In this document: in pieces, positions 32,681 to 42,349 of the stretch
Layout: the number at the start of each line of letters is the position of its first letter
Numbering within the stretch: position 1 is the first letter of the stretch
Source of the DNA: an uncultured Alistipes sp.
GTDB lineage: Bacteria > Bacteroidota > Bacteroidia > Bacteroidales > Rikenellaceae
Assembly (NCBI GenBank): GCA_900539755.1
Contig: UQDC01000001.1
Span: 1-64,000 of the forward strand
Length of the DNA: 64,000 nt
Reading direction: 5' to 3'
The notes under the pieces: generated by a model
The model's database searches: none
What the model saw: the letters and a program-made list of their open reading frames with translations, nothing else
Told to the model about the DNA's origin: nothing
Program-made: the position numbers and the translations under genes

Positions 32681-35506
32681 TTAGAAGGTCGCCACCACTG
32701 TCAAGAAGAATGAACGCCCAGGGTTGTAGCTTTTTGTAACCTGTTCACGATGTTCAGTCGCCCCGTCTGCTGTAGTGAAAGTCGGGAACTGTTTGAAGCT
32801 GATATTTTCGGCCAACAGGTCACGTCCGGACAATTTTAACTCGAACACTTTCGAAATGCGTTGTGAGAGGGTGATGTCCACAGCATTACGGGGCATCTCA
32901 TAAATGTCGGGAATCGTGTTATTTTGAGTATTACCCTGAGAGTCTGCCGTACGTCCGATTCCAACAATACGTTTACCGATTCGGTTATACAGGATGGCTG
33001 CCGAGAACCCGATCCGATCATTCTGATAGAACAGACCGGTATTGATCAGGTAGGGAGATTGGCCCTGCATGGGACGGTCGTGCTCGATACCATCTGCCGG
33101 GAAGTGGACATTACTTTTGATCCAGGATGCGTTGAACGCCAGGCTAAAGTTACGCATGCCCAAAAACGAAAGGTCTTTTTTGAGATCCAGTTCCAAACCG
33201 TACAGATCGGCTGACAAGGCATTCTGGAAAGAGTATATGTAGGATCCGCCTGCATCCGTATAGGTCCACTCGATCGGATTCTTGAAGCGTTTGTAGAATG
33301 CGCCCAACGAGATAATCTCCCCGGATGCCACATACCATTCATAACGCAGATCGATATTTTGGATCACAGCCTGTTTGAGGTTAGGGTTACCCATGACCAA
33401 ACTGTACATATCGAAATCTTCGTAAGTGGACGGTGACAACTCCCGAAATTCAGGACGGTTGACAGTCATACCATATGCAAGACGCAACAGCGATTTTTTA
33501 TTGAAATTGTAAGTAGCGTTCAGTGATGGCAGCAGATTGATGTAATCGTACACGCGTTTTGTGTTGCTTACGTTACCAAAAGAGGTAACGGCCGTACGGA
33601 ACATCTCCAGGCGTGCTCCAGTGTAAATGTTGAATTTGCCCAGGGGAATATTGAAAGCGGCGTACACAGCCTCCAAGTGATTGTTTGCCTTGTAGTTGTC
33701 CGTGGGTTCACTCTGGTCGTTGATGTGGATTTTGTCCACTCCCAGATTAGACGGAACCATAATTTCCCAAATCGGCAGTGAAGCAAAGCCCTGGGGCAGA
33801 TCGGCGTCTATATCCCATTTGTATTCGAAAGCACGGGTATTGTAGGTACGGGTCTTGTATTCGCCATAAATACCGGCTCTCAGTTCGATGGCGTTTTCGG
33901 ACGATGGATTCAACGGCTGACTGAGGTTGGCTGCAGCTGACGCAATATGCTCGTCCAGAGAGATGAAATCACGTGAGATAAATGACTGATCGATCTGATA
34001 TTGGTCAATACCGTTGCTCAGGTCCTTTTGACGTTCGACAATCCGACGATCCGGTTGACGTTTATTGGCATAGGAGTAGCTGGCATTCCAGTCTATCCGC
34101 GTCTGACGGATACGGTGTTCACCGGCAAACTGTCCGGTATAGCTTCCTCGCGATGTATAAAGGAACTCCTCTTTCTGTTGGTCATAGTACCCGCTGATAT
34201 TTTGGAAACCCTCCCTTTCGGTATAACGGTTACGCCCCAACTGATTGAATATATTGCGAAATTCATATTTGTTGATATGATCTTCATCTTTTGGAGCCGG
34301 CACGTACGAAAGATTCAACATGGCACCCAACTTCACATCATTGGTATATTGATTGTCGGTGTATTTATATGAGTAGTTTTTGGTGTCCTCGATACCGTTG
34401 TATATGCCGTACCGGGAGTTTTCCATGTCGAGGAAACTTTTGTTCGTGTTGCTGTAATTCAAAGCCCCGACCAAACCGATTTGATCTCCATTCTCACGAT
34501 TGAATTTACGATTGATCGCAAAATTGAATTTTTGATCCCATAATGGACGACGGCTTTTGACACGCCACTCTTCGCGGAAACCGTTTTTCGTCACTTTGTC
34601 AACCTGCTCCGCATTGCCATCATCAACACGGGCCGGTACATTATCGTTAAGATCACGACTGGCGTTTCCAAAGCCGAAAGCATCGGCAACACCACCCGGA
34701 TTATATTTGAAATCATGGAAATGGGTCATACTGTTGAACCCGGTAGTATAGGAGAACTGCAGCGAGTTTTTCTCGGGCAGGATTTTCGTACGGATCAGTA
34801 CAAATCCTCCGGAGAAATCTCCCGGGATCTCCGGTGCAGGCGACTTAACGATCATCATGTTATCAAGCTGGCTGCTGGGAAGAATGTCGAAAGAGAACGA
34901 ACGGGTATCCGCTTCCGAGCTTGGTACTGCTCCACCGTTGATCCATACATTATTATATCGTTGAGCAAGGCCACGTACCACCACAAACTTGTCATCCAGA
35001 ATAGAGATTCCAGGGATTCGGCGCACCACCTCGGCTGCATCGCGATCTTGGGTTTGTGCAATTGCCTGAGCCGATGTTCCGCTGGCGACCAGTGACATTT
35101 CACGCATCTGTGACAGCACTCCTGCATCGGAATTAACTTTACGGGTGGCAACCACCACTACATTGGCGAGTTCGCTGACCTCTTCGACCAACTCCACGTT
35201 AAGTGCAGTCGATTCGCCACCTTTAATAGTTAAAGGTTCGGAAACAAATGTTTTAAAAGAAAGAAATGAGATTCGAACTGTGTAGTTTCCCTGAGGCAGA
35301 TCTTGTAACAGAAATTTTCCATCGAGATCGGTCGAGGTTCCGATTGTAGTACCCTCGATGGACACACTTGCTCCGATAACAGGTTGCTTGCTTTTGGCCT
35401 CCAGAACGGTTCCATAAATAATACCGTTGGAAGTTTGTGACATGGCTACGGTAGCCAGCAGTAGAAAGATCAAAGTGAATAAAAAACGACTAAATCTTTG
35501 TTTCAT
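32681..35506 (-). CDS. TonB-dependent outer-membrane receptor with N-terminal carboxypeptidase-regulatory-like domain
   Basis: A 941-residue outer-membrane transporter. After a signal peptide (about 1-24) comes a CarboxypepD_reg-like domain (about 27-110: GIIYGTVLEAKSKQPVIGASVSIEGT). The plug (about 120-245) includes AEVVRRIPGISILDDKFVVVRGLAQRYNNVWINGG. A 22-strand barrel follows and ends with the aromatic-terminated FFLTVVATF needed for insertion. It is not a SusC (shorter, with no SusD beside it). A -7-like element (CAAAAATA on the plus strand, 35543-35550) lies about 35 bp upstream of the ATG at 35506, which supports that start. Substrate unknown. Confidence 0.9.
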   Translation of the reverse strand: MKQRFSRFLFTLIFLLLATVAMSQTSNGIIYGTVLEAKSKQPVIGASVSIEGTTIGTSTDLDGKFLLQDLPQGNYTVRISFLSFKTFVSEPLTIKGGESTALNVELVEEVSELANVVVVATRKVNSDAGVLSQMREMSLVASGTSAQAIAQTQDRDAAEVVRRIPGISILDDKFVVVRGLAQRYNNVWINGGAVPSSEADTRSFSFDILPSSQLDNMMIVKSPAPEIPGDFSGGFVLIRTKILPEKNSLQFSYTTGFNSMTHFHDFKYNPGGVADAFGFGNASRDLNDNVPARVDDGNAEQVDKVTKNGFREEWRVKSRRPLWDQKFNFAINRKFNRENGDQIGLVGALNYSNTNKSFLDMENSRYGIYNGIEDTKNYSYKYTDNQYTNDVKLGAMLNLSYVPAPKDEDHINKYEFRNIFNQLGRNRYTEREGFQNISGYYDQQKEEFLYTSRGSYTGQFAGEHRIRQTRIDWNASYSYANKRQPDRRIVERQKDLSNGIDQYQIDQSFISRDFISLDEHIASAAANLSQPLNPSSENAIELRAGIYGEYKTRTYNTRAFEYKWDIDADLPQGFASLPIWEIMVPSNLGVDKIHINDQSEPTDNYKANNHLEAVYAAFNIPLGKFNIYTGARLEMFRTAVTSFGNVSNTKRVYDYINLLPSLNATYNFNKKSLLRLAYGMTVNRPEFRELSPSTYEDFDMYSLVMGNPNLKQAVIQNIDLRYEWYVASGEIISLGAFYKRFKNPIEWTYTDAGGSYIYSFQNALSADLYGLELDLKKDLSFLGMRNFSLAFNASWIKSNVHFPADGIEHDRPMQGQSPYLINTGLFYQNDRIGFSAAILYNRIGKRIVGIGRTADSQGNTQNNTIPDIYEMPRNAVDITLSQRISKVFELKLSGRDLLAENISFKQFPTFTTADGATEHREQVTKSYNPGRSFFLTVVATF

Positions 35507-35675
35507 TGCGACTTTGTTTGATAAATCTGTCTGTTTTCGCCGCAAAAATATGGGTGCCGTATTGACGAAATATTAACTTCTTGCTACATATCTGTTAATC
35601 TTAATTGAACTCAGTGTTAAGATGTTAATTTGTGGTAAAGTTCGATCACAAACAATAAAAACCTCTTTTTTGCAT

Positions 35676-35683
35676 TATATTTG
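35676..35683 (+). promoter_or_regulatory. -7 element of porX
   Basis: TATATTTG matches TAnnTTTG and stands about 48 bp before the porX ATG. It overlaps the longer in-frame start at 35681, arguing that translation begins at 35732. Confidence 0.45.
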
Positions 35684-35731
35684 TTTGAAGGGAGATTTAT
35701 TTCTGATTGCATATCAAAAAAGTTGTTGAAT

Positions 35732-37288
35732 ATGAGTAATGGAGTCCGCATTCTTTGGGTAGATGATGAAATAGACCTGCTGAAACCGCATATCCTGTTT
35801 CTAAAAGGAAAAGGATACGAAGTAGAGACAGCCAACAATGCATACGATGCGATCGATATGGTCGGATCGCATCCTTATGATCTGATCATTCTCGATGAGA
35901 TGATGCCGGGTATGACCGGTCTCGAGACATTGCCCAAAATCAAAGAGATACGCCCCACAACACCGGTTATCATGGTAACCAAGAGTGAAGAGGAGAACAT
36001 TATGGATAAGGCCGTGGGCTCCAAAATCGCCGACTACCTGATCAAACCGGTTAACCCCAATCAGGTGCTGTTGTCAATCAAAAAGAACGTTCACAGTCAG
36101 CAGTTGGTTTCCGAGCAGAGCATGGCGGATTACCGCAGTCAGTTTGGTGAAATTGCCTCAGCATTGGGACAGGCACGAACCTTTACGGATTGGGCTGCAA
36201 TCTATAAACGACTGGTGGGTTGGGAGGTCGAACTGACCGATTCAACCGACACGGGTATTCGCGAAATTCTTGCATTCCAAAAGAATGAAGCCAATAACGA
36301 GTTCAGCAAATTTGTTCGAAACCACTACCTGAGTTGGTTCTCAGATCGGGATCAGGACACGCCGGTATTGTCGCACAATCTGATGAAGTCAAAGGTTTTT
36401 CCGGTAGCCGATGCAAACCCCAAAACCGTCTTTATCTTGATCGACAACTTCCGTTACGACCAGTGGCGGGTGATCCACCCGATTTTGCATAACCTGTACG
36501 AGGTGGCGCAAGAGGACTTTTATTGCAGTATTTTGCCCACCGCTACCCAATATGCCCGTAATGCGATTTTTGCCGGACTCACTCCGTTAGCCATTGATAA
36601 AATCATGCCCAATTTGTGGCTTAACGATAACGAAATGGGCGGCAAGAACCGCCACGAGGAGGATTTCCTCAAGCGGCAAATGCAATCGCAGGGACGGAAC
36701 GGCAAACTCTTCTTTGACAAGATCATTCGTTCGGATGCCGGGAAGCGGCTGTTGGACAACATCGAGAAGGTACACCAGGCCGATTTCTCCGTGATTGTGT
36801 TCAATTTCCTCGACATGTTGTCGCATGCCCGTACCGAGACCCAGATAATTCGTGACTTGGCTGAAGACGAGGCGGCTTTCCGGTCGTTGACCCGCTCTTG
36901 GTTCGAACATTCCGATCTGTTATTGTTACTCAAGATGTTGGCAGAACGAGGACACACCGTGATTCTTTCATCGGACCACGGCACAGTCCGTGTCAACAAT
37001 CCGGTTAAGGTGGTTGGTGACCGTGAGACATCACCGAACCTGCGTTACAAAACAGGCCGCAACCTCAACTTTAACCCCAAAGAGGTGTTTGCCATCACCA
37101 AACCCGAATTGGCCCACCTGCCCAAATCCAACATTACCTCAACCTATATCTTTGCTTATAATCGGGATTTCTTCGTCTATCCGACCAATACGAACCAATA
37201 CGTTCGCTATTACGACAACACCTTCCAGCACGGAGGCATCTCGATGGAGGAGATGATTGTTCCCTTTATTGTACTGAAGCCGAGATAG
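35732..37288 (+). CDS. porX: PorX: response regulator with PglZ (alkaline-phosphatase-like) effector domain
   Basis: A 518-residue two-component regulator. An N-terminal receiver domain (1-120) carries acidic residues DDE at 11-13, the phospho-acceptor Asp55 (LIILDEMMPG) and the conserved Lys in VTKS. A linker is followed by a PglZ domain (about 200-518) with metal-site motifs VFILIDNFRYDQW, LSSDHGT and HGGISMEEM. In Porphyromonas gingivalis, PorX controls type IX secretion through its phosphodiesterase-like output and sigma factor SigP, with the kinase PorY encoded elsewhere. tsaE follows on the same strand. No type IX component except a PorT-like barrel is in this window. Confidence 0.93.
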   Translation: MSNGVRILWVDDEIDLLKPHILFLKGKGYEVETANNAYDAIDMVGSHPYDLIILDEMMPGMTGLETLPKIKEIRPTTPVIMVTKSEEENIMDKAVGSKIADYLIKPVNPNQVLLSIKKNVHSQQLVSEQSMADYRSQFGEIASALGQARTFTDWAAIYKRLVGWEVELTDSTDTGIREILAFQKNEANNEFSKFVRNHYLSWFSDRDQDTPVLSHNLMKSKVFPVADANPKTVFILIDNFRYDQWRVIHPILHNLYEVAQEDFYCSILPTATQYARNAIFAGLTPLAIDKIMPNLWLNDNEMGGKNRHEEDFLKRQMQSQGRNGKLFFDKIIRSDAGKRLLDNIEKVHQADFSVIVFNFLDMLSHARTETQIIRDLAEDEAAFRSLTRSWFEHSDLLLLLKMLAERGHTVILSSDHGTVRVNNPVKVVGDRETSPNLRYKTGRNLNFNPKEVFAITKPELAHLPKSNITSTYIFAYNRDFFVYPTNTNQYVRYYDNTFQHGGISMEEMIVPFIVLKPR

Positions 37289-37685
37289 TCGAATTTCTGT
37301 ACAAAGAGGACCTCGGGAACGTGTCAGTTACCTTTCTAACGATATAGAAGTTGATTTAACGTGTTATTGATTTCGATAAAAAGACTTCGATAGCACAACT
37401 TACATCGTTCAAAAGGACGCACACAGATTGCCACCAATACCACAGTCAAGGTTATGTAAAGCATAGCTGCCTTCCCCAAAATAGCAGATTACCATATAAG
37501 TTGATTTATCTGATCAGTTTGCCACAAGCCCACAATAAGAAACGGGAGACAATGTATGGGGAAAGGTGGTTCTTCGAAAATAGTTTGTATTTTTGTCGCA
37601 GGAGGATCGTCTCGCAACCGGATTCACAATCACGGTAGATGGACATCAAATTCGGAAGCAGAGCTATCCATGAATCAATCGACCA
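37289..37685. other. Intergenic region between porX and tsaE
   Basis: No reading frame or terminator is evident in these 397 bp. A TATTTTTG -7-like element at 37588-37595 is a candidate promoter for tsaE, giving a leader of about 85 nt. Confidence 0.4.
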
Positions 37686-38105
37686 ATGAAGACAATTAAA
37701 GTAGATGGAGTAGGTGATCTCCGTGATGCAGCGGAGGAGATTCTTGAATCGTTAGAAGGACGCACCATTGTTGCTTTCCGAGGAGAGATGGGGGCAGGAA
37801 AAACCACCCTAATCCGTGAGATATGCGAACAGTTGGGCGTGACAGATACGGTAACCAGCCCCACTTTTGCTATTGTCAATGAGTACAAAGATCGGGATAT
37901 GCGCCCGATCTATCACTTCGATTTTTATCGGATCAACCGGATCGAAGAGGCGTTCGACTTCGGTTACGAAGAGTATTTCTATAGCGGCAATCTCTGTTTG
38001 GTCGAATGGCCTGAAAAGATCGAGCCCTTAATGCCTGAAGAGGGGGTAATGACCGTTCGAATCGAGGTAACAGGCGAAGAGGATCGCGTAATCTCGATCG
38101 ACTAA
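37686..38105 (+). CDS. tsaE: tRNA threonylcarbamoyladenosine biosynthesis ATPase TsaE
   Basis: A 139-residue P-loop protein that, with TsaB and TsaD, installs threonylcarbamoyl on A37 of ANN-decoding tRNAs. Walker A GEMGAGKT is at residues 33-40, followed by the family switch SPTFAIVNEY, YHFDFYRI and the Walker-B-like CLVEWPEKIE. Length is typical. ATG at 37686. It lies about 400 bp downstream of porX, a neighbour it has in other Bacteroidota. Confidence 0.95.
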   Translation: MKTIKVDGVGDLRDAAEEILESLEGRTIVAFRGEMGAGKTTLIREICEQLGVTDTVTSPTFAIVNEYKDRDMRPIYHFDFYRINRIEEAFDFGYEEYFYSGNLCLVEWPEKIEPLMPEEGVMTVRIEVTGEEDRVISID

Positions 38106-38491
38106 CACTCCTCGATCACGCCTACATAGTCTCTCCAAAGCGGTATTGCAGAATGCCTGCACGTAATCGGCATTTTTCGATATCGTTGTTTTGTACGTGC
38201 GAAAGCAAGACACAATAGGCATTCTGACATCATCAAAAGAACCTCTAGCAGTCCCATATCAGAAAATGGAGATCCCTGCTACGAAACATTAAGTAGGTTT
38301 ATACAAAGGAAATCTTGTAGAATAAAATCATCAGTAGGTTGATCTTATTCCTCGACAAATAACAATAAAGGACAGCATTGTAGCTGTCCTTTATTGTTTC
38401 AAATAGATTGCCTCTCCAATTCAATTATCCATTGTCATATATCCAGGATAGAGGCAAACTTTTCCTTTGGTCTGATTTGCAACCCGCAAAC
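38106..38491. other. Intergenic region between converging tsaE and GH88 genes
   Basis: It contains a 16-bp bidirectional hairpin (38361-38398) and otherwise nothing recognisable. Confidence 0.45.
38361..38398. terminator. Bidirectional terminator hairpin
   Basis: A perfect 16-bp stem: AACAATAAAGGACAGC (38361-38376) pairs with the complement at 38383-38398 around a 6-nt loop. The A/T-rich outer arms give T-runs on both strands, suiting converging genes. Confidence 0.75.
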
Positions 38492-39742
38492 CTATTCCCG
38501 TGTCAGCACACCACCGACCACCGGTTGACCATTTTCGAGCCGTTGTTTACGCAACAAGGCCTCCAGGAAATAGTAATCGGCATATACGATCGGTACGTCA
38601 ATTTCAGAGCCATTGGGCTTGTGTCCCGTACTGGATCTCAACAAGAAACCGTACATCGTCCCGGGTGCAACCAAATAACTCTTTGACAGGTTATTAATAA
38701 TACTATCGGCTACAGCCCGGTATTTCAGGCTATCTGCTGAATAGGTGGACAATTCGTACAAGGCAGACGCTGCAACAGTAGCAGCCGATACATCCCTCGG
38801 TTCATTGGGAATATTCGGAGCATCGTAATCCCAATAAGGAATCAAATCTTCGGTTTGATTCGAACGGCTGAGGATATAGGCTGCAATTTGATCGGCTTGA
38901 GCCAAGTATTTGGGATCTTTGGTTTCGCGATAACAAACCGTGTAACCATAGAGGCCCCAAGCCTGTCCACGTGCCCATGCCGAAGAGTCGGCGTATCCTT
39001 GATGGGTTTGCTGAGCGATCCGTTTACCCGATATGGTATCGTAATCTACCACATGATAAGAACTGTAATCGGGGCGGAAATGATTTTTCATGGTCGTATC
39101 CGCATGGGTGACAGCAACTTTATAGAAAGTTGAGTCTCCCGTAGCCTGTGTTGCCCAGAAGAGCAACTCGAGGTTCATCATGTTGTCGATAATAACCGGA
39201 TATTGCCATGGAAAAGTCGGCCCCCAATTGTCCCAGGAACGGATACAACCGGTAGTCGGATTGAATCGAGAGGCCAGCGACCGGGCACTCTCCAGCAATA
39301 CGGCTTGATAATGATCATTCGGAGCCAGCCGTTGACCATTACCGAAACTGCAATACATCATGAATCCTATATCGTGGGTTCCTCGATTACTTTTTTGGCT
39401 TTCGAGTGCTTCAGTGTAGGTTTCGGCCTGTTGTTTCCAGAATGGATCGCCGGTATATTCGTACATATACCACAACTCTCCGGGGAAAAAGCCGCTGCAC
39501 CAATCTGAAGCCGACACCAACCGCATCGAACTGTCGGGTTCGATGTTGCGGGGCGATGGCAACTCAACCAATGTCTTGTTTTGAGCAGCGCGAGTACTGT
39601 CGGCACACTGAATAGCAAGACGCAATTGACTGTCAGCGAAAGCAAAATCAGACTCTACAACTGATGTTTTCGGAGAACAAGATACCAATGCAAGACTGCT
39701 CATCGCAACGGATGCAAGCAGCAGATGTACGGAATGTTTCAC
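38492..39742 (-). CDS. GH88-family unsaturated glucuronyl hydrolase-like lipoprotein
   Basis: A 416-residue lipoprotein (lipobox Leu-Val-Ser-Cys) with an alpha/alpha-toroid. Supporting segments are SDWCSGFFPGELWYMYEYTGD, THDIGFMMYCSFGNG, IIDNMMNLELLFWATQATGD (the conserved DNMMN with the catalytic Asp), GYADSSAWARGQAWGLYGYTVCYRET and VPIVYADYYFLEALLR. GH88 enzymes remove the 4,5-unsaturated uronic acid left by polysaccharide lyases. The start codon is GTG. It lies 65 bp after the heparinase-like gene on the same strand, which suits a lyase product pathway. Confidence 0.9.
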   Translation of the reverse strand: MKHSVHLLLASVAMSSLALVSCSPKTSVVESDFAFADSQLRLAIQCADSTRAAQNKTLVELPSPRNIEPDSSMRLVSASDWCSGFFPGELWYMYEYTGDPFWKQQAETYTEALESQKSNRGTHDIGFMMYCSFGNGQRLAPNDHYQAVLLESARSLASRFNPTTGCIRSWDNWGPTFPWQYPVIIDNMMNLELLFWATQATGDSTFYKVAVTHADTTMKNHFRPDYSSYHVVDYDTISGKRIAQQTHQGYADSSAWARGQAWGLYGYTVCYRETKDPKYLAQADQIAAYILSRSNQTEDLIPYWDYDAPNIPNEPRDVSAATVAASALYELSTYSADSLKYRAVADSIINNLSKSYLVAPGTMYGFLLRSSTGHKPNGSEIDVPIVYADYYFLEALLRKQRLENGQPVVGGVLTRE

Positions 39743-39807
39743 GGAATGTATGGATATTTGAAAATTAGGTTAAACGAACTGTATGAAAGTGACCCAACGG
39801 TTCAAAG

Positions 39808-41664
39808 CTATTTCAATACCGGGGTGAACCCTTCGGTTGAACGCTCAGCCGATCCCGGTAACATCATTACGGTAAACTTCTGGGTTTCGTTACGTTTGAG
39901 ATCCGTATCGAATACCACCATGGTTACATCCGGACAGGGCGTGTCATAGGTATTGACCGTAGGTGTCTTTTCAAAATACCACTTGATCGGAGTCTCGGAA
40001 TCGACTTTCAAATAGCATTTTTTACCATCCTGCTCCAACAGCACTATGTTATCAGAGATAAGGGTCGGTTTGGCTTTGGTAGCCAATGTCCAACGCATAC
40101 GGGTGTAATGCGGTCCGGCAGTTACTTTATCCTCAACTACCAAATAATCATTATTGACTAACGAGAATGCCCGTTCAGCCTTTTGCACTTGCCCGACATA
40201 GACCGGAGTCAGATCTGTCGCAACATAAGGCTGCTGAGGGTTAGAGCTGGAATCGATAATCGGAGCCGAACCCTTCATATATTGATGCTTGTCGTTAAAT
40301 GTCAGTGTATTGTGAGCAAAGTTATTGTATTTGAATACATCCCAACGCTGCGACTCCTGTGTCATGGTCCACAGATCCACACCGAGAGTCTCCGTATCGT
40401 TATAGTCCTCACGACCCAGGTCGAGTGCCCAACGTACGCTATCAGCTTCGAAAACAAAACTACCTACATCCATGTGGCCATGGTTAATACTCGGTGAACC
40501 CATTTTTACGCCAACAAATCGAGCATTAGGATCGCCCCAGGCCGACCGCATCACACAAAGCGGGGTGTGACCATTGCCGATCCAATAGGTCTGCGTCGGC
40601 AAAACCGGCTGTTCCATAGGTGCACCTGCACCCCAAATTATAATTGCCGGCAAAACTCGATTGTTCAGGAATTTATGAGTAGAATCCCGTTTCAAAGTGG
40701 CAATCTGGTTGCACAACAGAGCAGGATCTTTGGTCTTATTGTAGAACCAGAAGAGTGCCGGTGATTCTTCTGGGGCCTCACCATTATCCATGAAATTGAA
40801 TTGCAATCCCAGCGGACTGATCATCTGCATGGCAAACGTACCGGTCTGCATGAAACCCGGCATCTGTCCTAAGCCATAGTCAGTACCGAAAGCACTTTCC
40901 AGTCCACTGATCATCAATACATTGAAAAGCGTTCCATAGCCCCAATAGCTGACTCCTTCGGGATAACCGCCATCCGGGGCATAATTGCGCATCGGAAGAC
41001 GAACACGGTCAATAGCCCGATCGAGAATTTTCTGTGACCATTCAGGCGCTTCGTCTGCAATAGCTATGGCTCCGAAGGTGAGTCCACCGTTGCAGACCTG
41101 ATTCCAGTTGTGTTCAGCATCGAGGAACCAGTTATACGCCGTATCGTATGAGGGGACAAAGCCTTTATTGATAATGGCTTCCCGTATGGTTTTACGCGAG
41201 GATTCGGAGAGTTTGGGATATAGCCAGTCGTAGCCTATACCGAGAGCCATGGTCATTTCTCCCACATCGAGGAAATGGCTGGGATTCCAATCCGAGAAAG
41301 AGGCAGCCTTGAGCATTTCGGCCTCAGCACGTTTGAAATATTTCTCCTCTCCGGTCATACGGTAGGCATAGCTGAGCACAAAAACACGCCGTAAGTTTTC
41401 CAGCGAAATAGCCAACAGACGCATTCCGGTTTTGATCCGTTCGTTAACGGGCAACGTAATGATACGATCAGCCTCCTGGAGAGTCAAAGCATGAATATTC
41501 CGCCATACGGAGTCCTTCTTGATCTGTTTGAGTAGTTGTTTTTCAGCTCCTTTGGGTAACATCAGACGGGGATGTGGAGCAATCTGATCCAAATCGACCT
41601 GTGCAAAAGTAGGTGTTGCCACAAACGTCAGCAGGGCAACCACGCAGGTTAATAGTAGTTTCAT
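39808..41664 (-). CDS. Heparinase II/III-like polysaccharide lyase
   Basis: A 618-residue secreted enzyme. The signal peptide (about 1-21, ending TFAQ) has no lipobox. An alpha/alpha-barrel (about 30-330) shows HPRLMLPKGAEK, FLDVGEMTMALGIGYDWLYP, NHWxQVCNGG-type AEHNWNQVCNGGLTFGAIA and GYPEGVSYWGYG. The following beta-sandwich carries the heparinase II/III pattern GSPSINHGHMDVGSFVFEADSVRWALDLG with its catalytic His. Family members cleave heparin, heparan sulfate or alginate-like uronates by beta-elimination. Together with the GH88 gene it could degrade a uronic-acid glycan. No SusC/D pair or sulfatase is adjacent. Substrate inferred only. Confidence 0.85.
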   Translation of the reverse strand: MKLLLTCVVALLTFVATPTFAQVDLDQIAPHPRLMLPKGAEKQLLKQIKKDSVWRNIHALTLQEADRIITLPVNERIKTGMRLLAISLENLRRVFVLSYAYRMTGEEKYFKRAEAEMLKAASFSDWNPSHFLDVGEMTMALGIGYDWLYPKLSESSRKTIREAIINKGFVPSYDTAYNWFLDAEHNWNQVCNGGLTFGAIAIADEAPEWSQKILDRAIDRVRLPMRNYAPDGGYPEGVSYWGYGTLFNVLMISGLESAFGTDYGLGQMPGFMQTGTFAMQMISPLGLQFNFMDNGEAPEESPALFWFYNKTKDPALLCNQIATLKRDSTHKFLNNRVLPAIIIWGAGAPMEQPVLPTQTYWIGNGHTPLCVMRSAWGDPNARFVGVKMGSPSINHGHMDVGSFVFEADSVRWALDLGREDYNDTETLGVDLWTMTQESQRWDVFKYNNFAHNTLTFNDKHQYMKGSAPIIDSSSNPQQPYVATDLTPVYVGQVQKAERAFSLVNNDYLVVEDKVTAGPHYTRMRWTLATKAKPTLISDNIVLLEQDGKKCYLKVDSETPIKWYFEKTPTVNTYDTPCPDVTMVVFDTDLKRNETQKFTVMMLPGSAERSTEGFTPVLK

Positions 41665-42089
41665 GAATGTGAATTTAGGCGATAAAATCTTAAACGAGAG
41701 CCTGTAAGGCGAATTTAGGTTCGAAGATACAAAATAAAATTCGATTCACCCATTTTAGAATTTTCAGACCTTGACGCTCAACACGGCAACCGTATCTACC
41801 CACCTGAAGCGAGGAAACTTAATTAACTCAACATTTTGTTGTTCAAGGTTACGGTGAATGGTGAACTTAAAAACGATCGTTTGACATTTTATGTTACAAG
41901 AACCGAAATATGAACTCATTGACAGATATGTTTCTCAACAAAAATATGATTGTAAAGGGGGGGCATTCCATAAATATTTGTTCAAAATAATTCAGAAGGG
42001 CATTGGGAAACAGCGGATAAAAACAGAAACCTGAAGGAAAATTTTGTGATTTTAAAATAAACATGTAATTTTGTGCCACTCAAATCGCT
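41665..42089. other. Intergenic region upstream of tRNA-Pro
   Basis: AT-rich with no convincing gene. The tRNA promoter sits at 42044-42073. A 61-codon leftward frame (41894-42079) overlaps that promoter and looks like chance. Confidence 0.45.
42044..42073 (+). promoter_or_regulatory. Promoter of the tRNA-Pro gene
   Basis: TTG (42044-42046), 19-bp spacer, TAATTTTG (42066-42073), then the tRNA 16 bp later. A full match to the Bacteroidota promoter consensus. Confidence 0.7.
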
Positions 42090-42164
42090 CGGGGTGTAGC
42101 TCAGCCCGGTTAGAGTACACGTCTGGGGGGCGTGTGGTCGAAGGTTCGAATCCTTTCACCCCGA
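42090..42164 (+). tRNA. tRNA-Pro (anticodon GGG)
   Basis: Cloverleaf by eye: acceptor CGGGGTG pairs with CACCCCG, D-stem GCTC/GAGT, anticodon stem CACGT/GCGTG with loop CTGGGGG (anticodon GGG), T-arm around GGTTCGAATCC. The discriminator is A. The 3' CCA is not fully encoded (the sequence continues CAAT). A long terminator follows. Confidence 0.95.
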
Positions 42165-42170
42165 CAATTG

Positions 42171-42212
42171 AAAATAAAGAGGTTAGCTGAAATCGCTAAC
42201 CTCTTTATTTTT
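42171..42212 (+). terminator. Terminator of tRNA-Pro
   Basis: A 17-bp perfect stem: arm 42171-42187 (ending GAGGTTAGC) pairs with 42195-42211 around a 7-nt loop, followed by T residues. Confidence 0.85.
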
Positions 42213-42349
42213 CTTTGCACTCATATATTACCTTAATTCTAAGGATTTTATCACAGCTTCATAATATACCAACTAAAAAAAGCTCTCTTTTACAGTCCTT
42301 TTTTTAAGGAGCGTAGATGGCGACCAACCTGAAATGAATTTACGACATA

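Noticed and set aside
32681..35506. SusC-type glycan transporter
   Set aside because: The receptor is shorter than SusC, lacks a SusD neighbour and is paired with a beta-helix lipoprotein instead.
41894..42079. 61-codon leftward frame upstream of tRNA-Pro
   Set aside because: It overlaps the tRNA promoter and has no family similarity; AT-rich chance frame.
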